Positions 49,194 to 49,788 of a DNA stretch of 49,788 bases are shown one piece after another. Source of the DNA: Streptomyces hydrogenans. GTDB taxonomy: Bacteria; Actinomycetota; Actinomycetes; Streptomycetales; Streptomycetaceae. Position 1 is the stretch's first letter. Each line of letters starts with the position of its first letter. The stretch is from contig NZ_BNBS01000058.1 of the NCBI RefSeq assembly GCF_014656075.1, forward strand, positions 1-49,788, read 5' to 3'. The notes under the pieces are model-generated. The model was not told the DNA's origin. It searched no databases and was given only the letters and a program-made list of their open reading frames with translations. The translations under genes and the position numbers were made by a program.

Positions 49194-49788
49194 ATGACCA
49201 CGGGTGACGGTTGGACGGCGGCGGTACGCGACCGCCTGGCGCCGGGCAGGCTGCTGCCGCTCGGTGCGGTGGCGGGCGCCTGGCTCGCGGAGCGCGCGGC
49301 ACGGGAGGCACTGGGCCGGGTGGCCTCGGGCGTGCGGGGCGTGGTGCCGGGGGCGCTGCGGATCGGCGCGGCGGCGGAGGCGGAGGTGCCGGACCCGCCC
49401 TTCCCGGTGCCGCCGGGCGGGCTGGCACCGGGGCCGCTGCGGATCGACGCGGAGTTCGCGGCGGTGGCGGCCGGGCGGCCGCTGCCGGAGACGGCGGAGG
49501 AGCTACGGGCCGTGCTCCTCGCGGCGGCGGCGGAGCTGGGGCTGGCGGTGGTGGAGGCCGATCTGCGGGTGACGGACCTGCTGGAGGAGGCGCCCGCGCC
49601 GGAGCCGGCCGCACCGCCGCCGGGCCGGGCCGCACCGGCGACGGACGATCCGGTGGCTGAGGCGGTGCTGCTGGTGCCGGGCGTGGCGGCGGTGACGGAC
49701 GTGCTGGGACCGCCGGTGCACCGGGCGGGCGGGGCGGTCGGGGAGGAGTTCGCGGTGGCGGCCGAGCACCCGCCGGCCGAGGAGGCCC
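49194..49788 (+). CDS. Asp23-related protein, cut by the right edge (P10-family annotation)
   Basis: An open frame starts at ATG 49194 (MTTGDGWTAAVRDRLAPGRL) and runs 198 codons off the window, so the end is unseen. I recall relatives labelled nucleopolyhedrovirus P10 family in Streptomyces, a misleading name. Residues 80-130 (GPLRIDAEFAAVAAGRPLPE, then ELRAVLLAAAAELGLAVVEA and DLRVTDLLEE) have the register of the Asp23 core, and 145-170 (AEAVLLVPGVAAVTDVLG) resembles the Asp23 start. It may thus hold repeated Asp23-like units. It is divergent from the Asp23 operon. No ribosome site is clear. Confidence 0.75.
   Translation, partial: MTTGDGWTAAVRDRLAPGRLLPLGAVAGAWLAERAAREALGRVASGVRGVVPGALRIGAAAEAEVPDPPFPVPPGGLAPGPLRIDAEFAAVAAGRPLPETAEELRAVLLAAAAELGLAVVEADLRVTDLLEEAPAPEPAAPPPGRAAPATDDPVAEAVLLVPGVAAVTDVLGPPVHRAGGAVGEEFAVAAEHPPAEEA

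Overview
This window is a piece of chromosome from a high-GC actinobacterium, almost certainly a Streptomyces. The evidence is the very high GC at third codon positions, frequent GTG/TTG starts, a short chaplin (chpE), a Spo0M-like protein, a CynX-type transporter followed by a 38-residue associated protein, and AmaP/Asp23 envelope-stress genes. The gene order looks like ordinary Streptomyces core chromosome, and I recall chpE and fabG-fabI lying in the same neighbourhood in S. coelicolor. I see no insertion sequence, prophage, CRISPR array, tRNA gene or antibiotic cluster. The AT-richer left edge (about 1-180) reads on the minus strand like the promoter/leader of an rRNA operon whose genes would lie left of base 1.

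Layout. 0.25-7.2 kb holds DNA repair and housekeeping genes: 3-methyladenine glycosylase, Spo0M, a PEBP-like protein, an HNH protein, a TauE-type exporter, an SPFH/NfeD pair, a lone ABC ATPase and a conserved unknown. 7.2-11.7 kb holds two repeat-rich noncoding stretches around chpE and a LuxR/GAF two-component pair, then a secreted lytic transglycosylase. 11.7-19.5 kb holds an FHA-FHA-ABC transporter fusion, serB, a SixA-type phosphatase, small membrane proteins and a divergent MFS/FadR-type regulator pair. 19.7-25.7 kb is a core block: fabG-fabI (fatty acid elongation) divergent from tldD-tldE (metalloprotease pair) and tyrS. 25.7-32.1 kb holds small stress and membrane proteins, moaA, a DUF485-symporter pair and a secreted subtilisin. 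32.1-36.8 kb is more accessory: an apparently rearranged CaiB-type CoA transferase, an alcohol dehydrogenase, a translationally coupled alkylglycerol-monooxygenase-like / lysoplasmalogenase-like pair, and a VIT-family transporter. 36.8-41.9 kb is a tight catabolic-looking operon (acetoacetate-decarboxylase-like, SDR, two ACMSD-like amidohydrolases) divergent from a TetR regulator. 41.9-46.8 kb holds a DEDDh exonuclease with BRCT, a zinc-ribbon protein, SURF1, a GH15 glucanohydrolase and a divergent SDR. 46.8-49.8 kb is an Asp23/Gls24-AmaP envelope-stress operon divergent from a gene cut by the right edge, whose product itself looks Asp23-related.

The best candidates for undescribed biology are the two-gene ether-lipid-like operon at 34.5-36.0 kb and the TetR-controlled decarboxylase/SDR/double-amidohydrolase operon at 36.8-41.9 kb. 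Secondary items are the 78-bp and GCGGTC tandem arrays in intergenic DNA, a 29-bp tandem duplication that carries the moaA stop codon, a set of genes with -10 boxes so close to the start codon that their mRNAs should be leaderless, and the Asp23-like gene at the right edge. All functional assignments come from reading motifs by eye; no database search was run.
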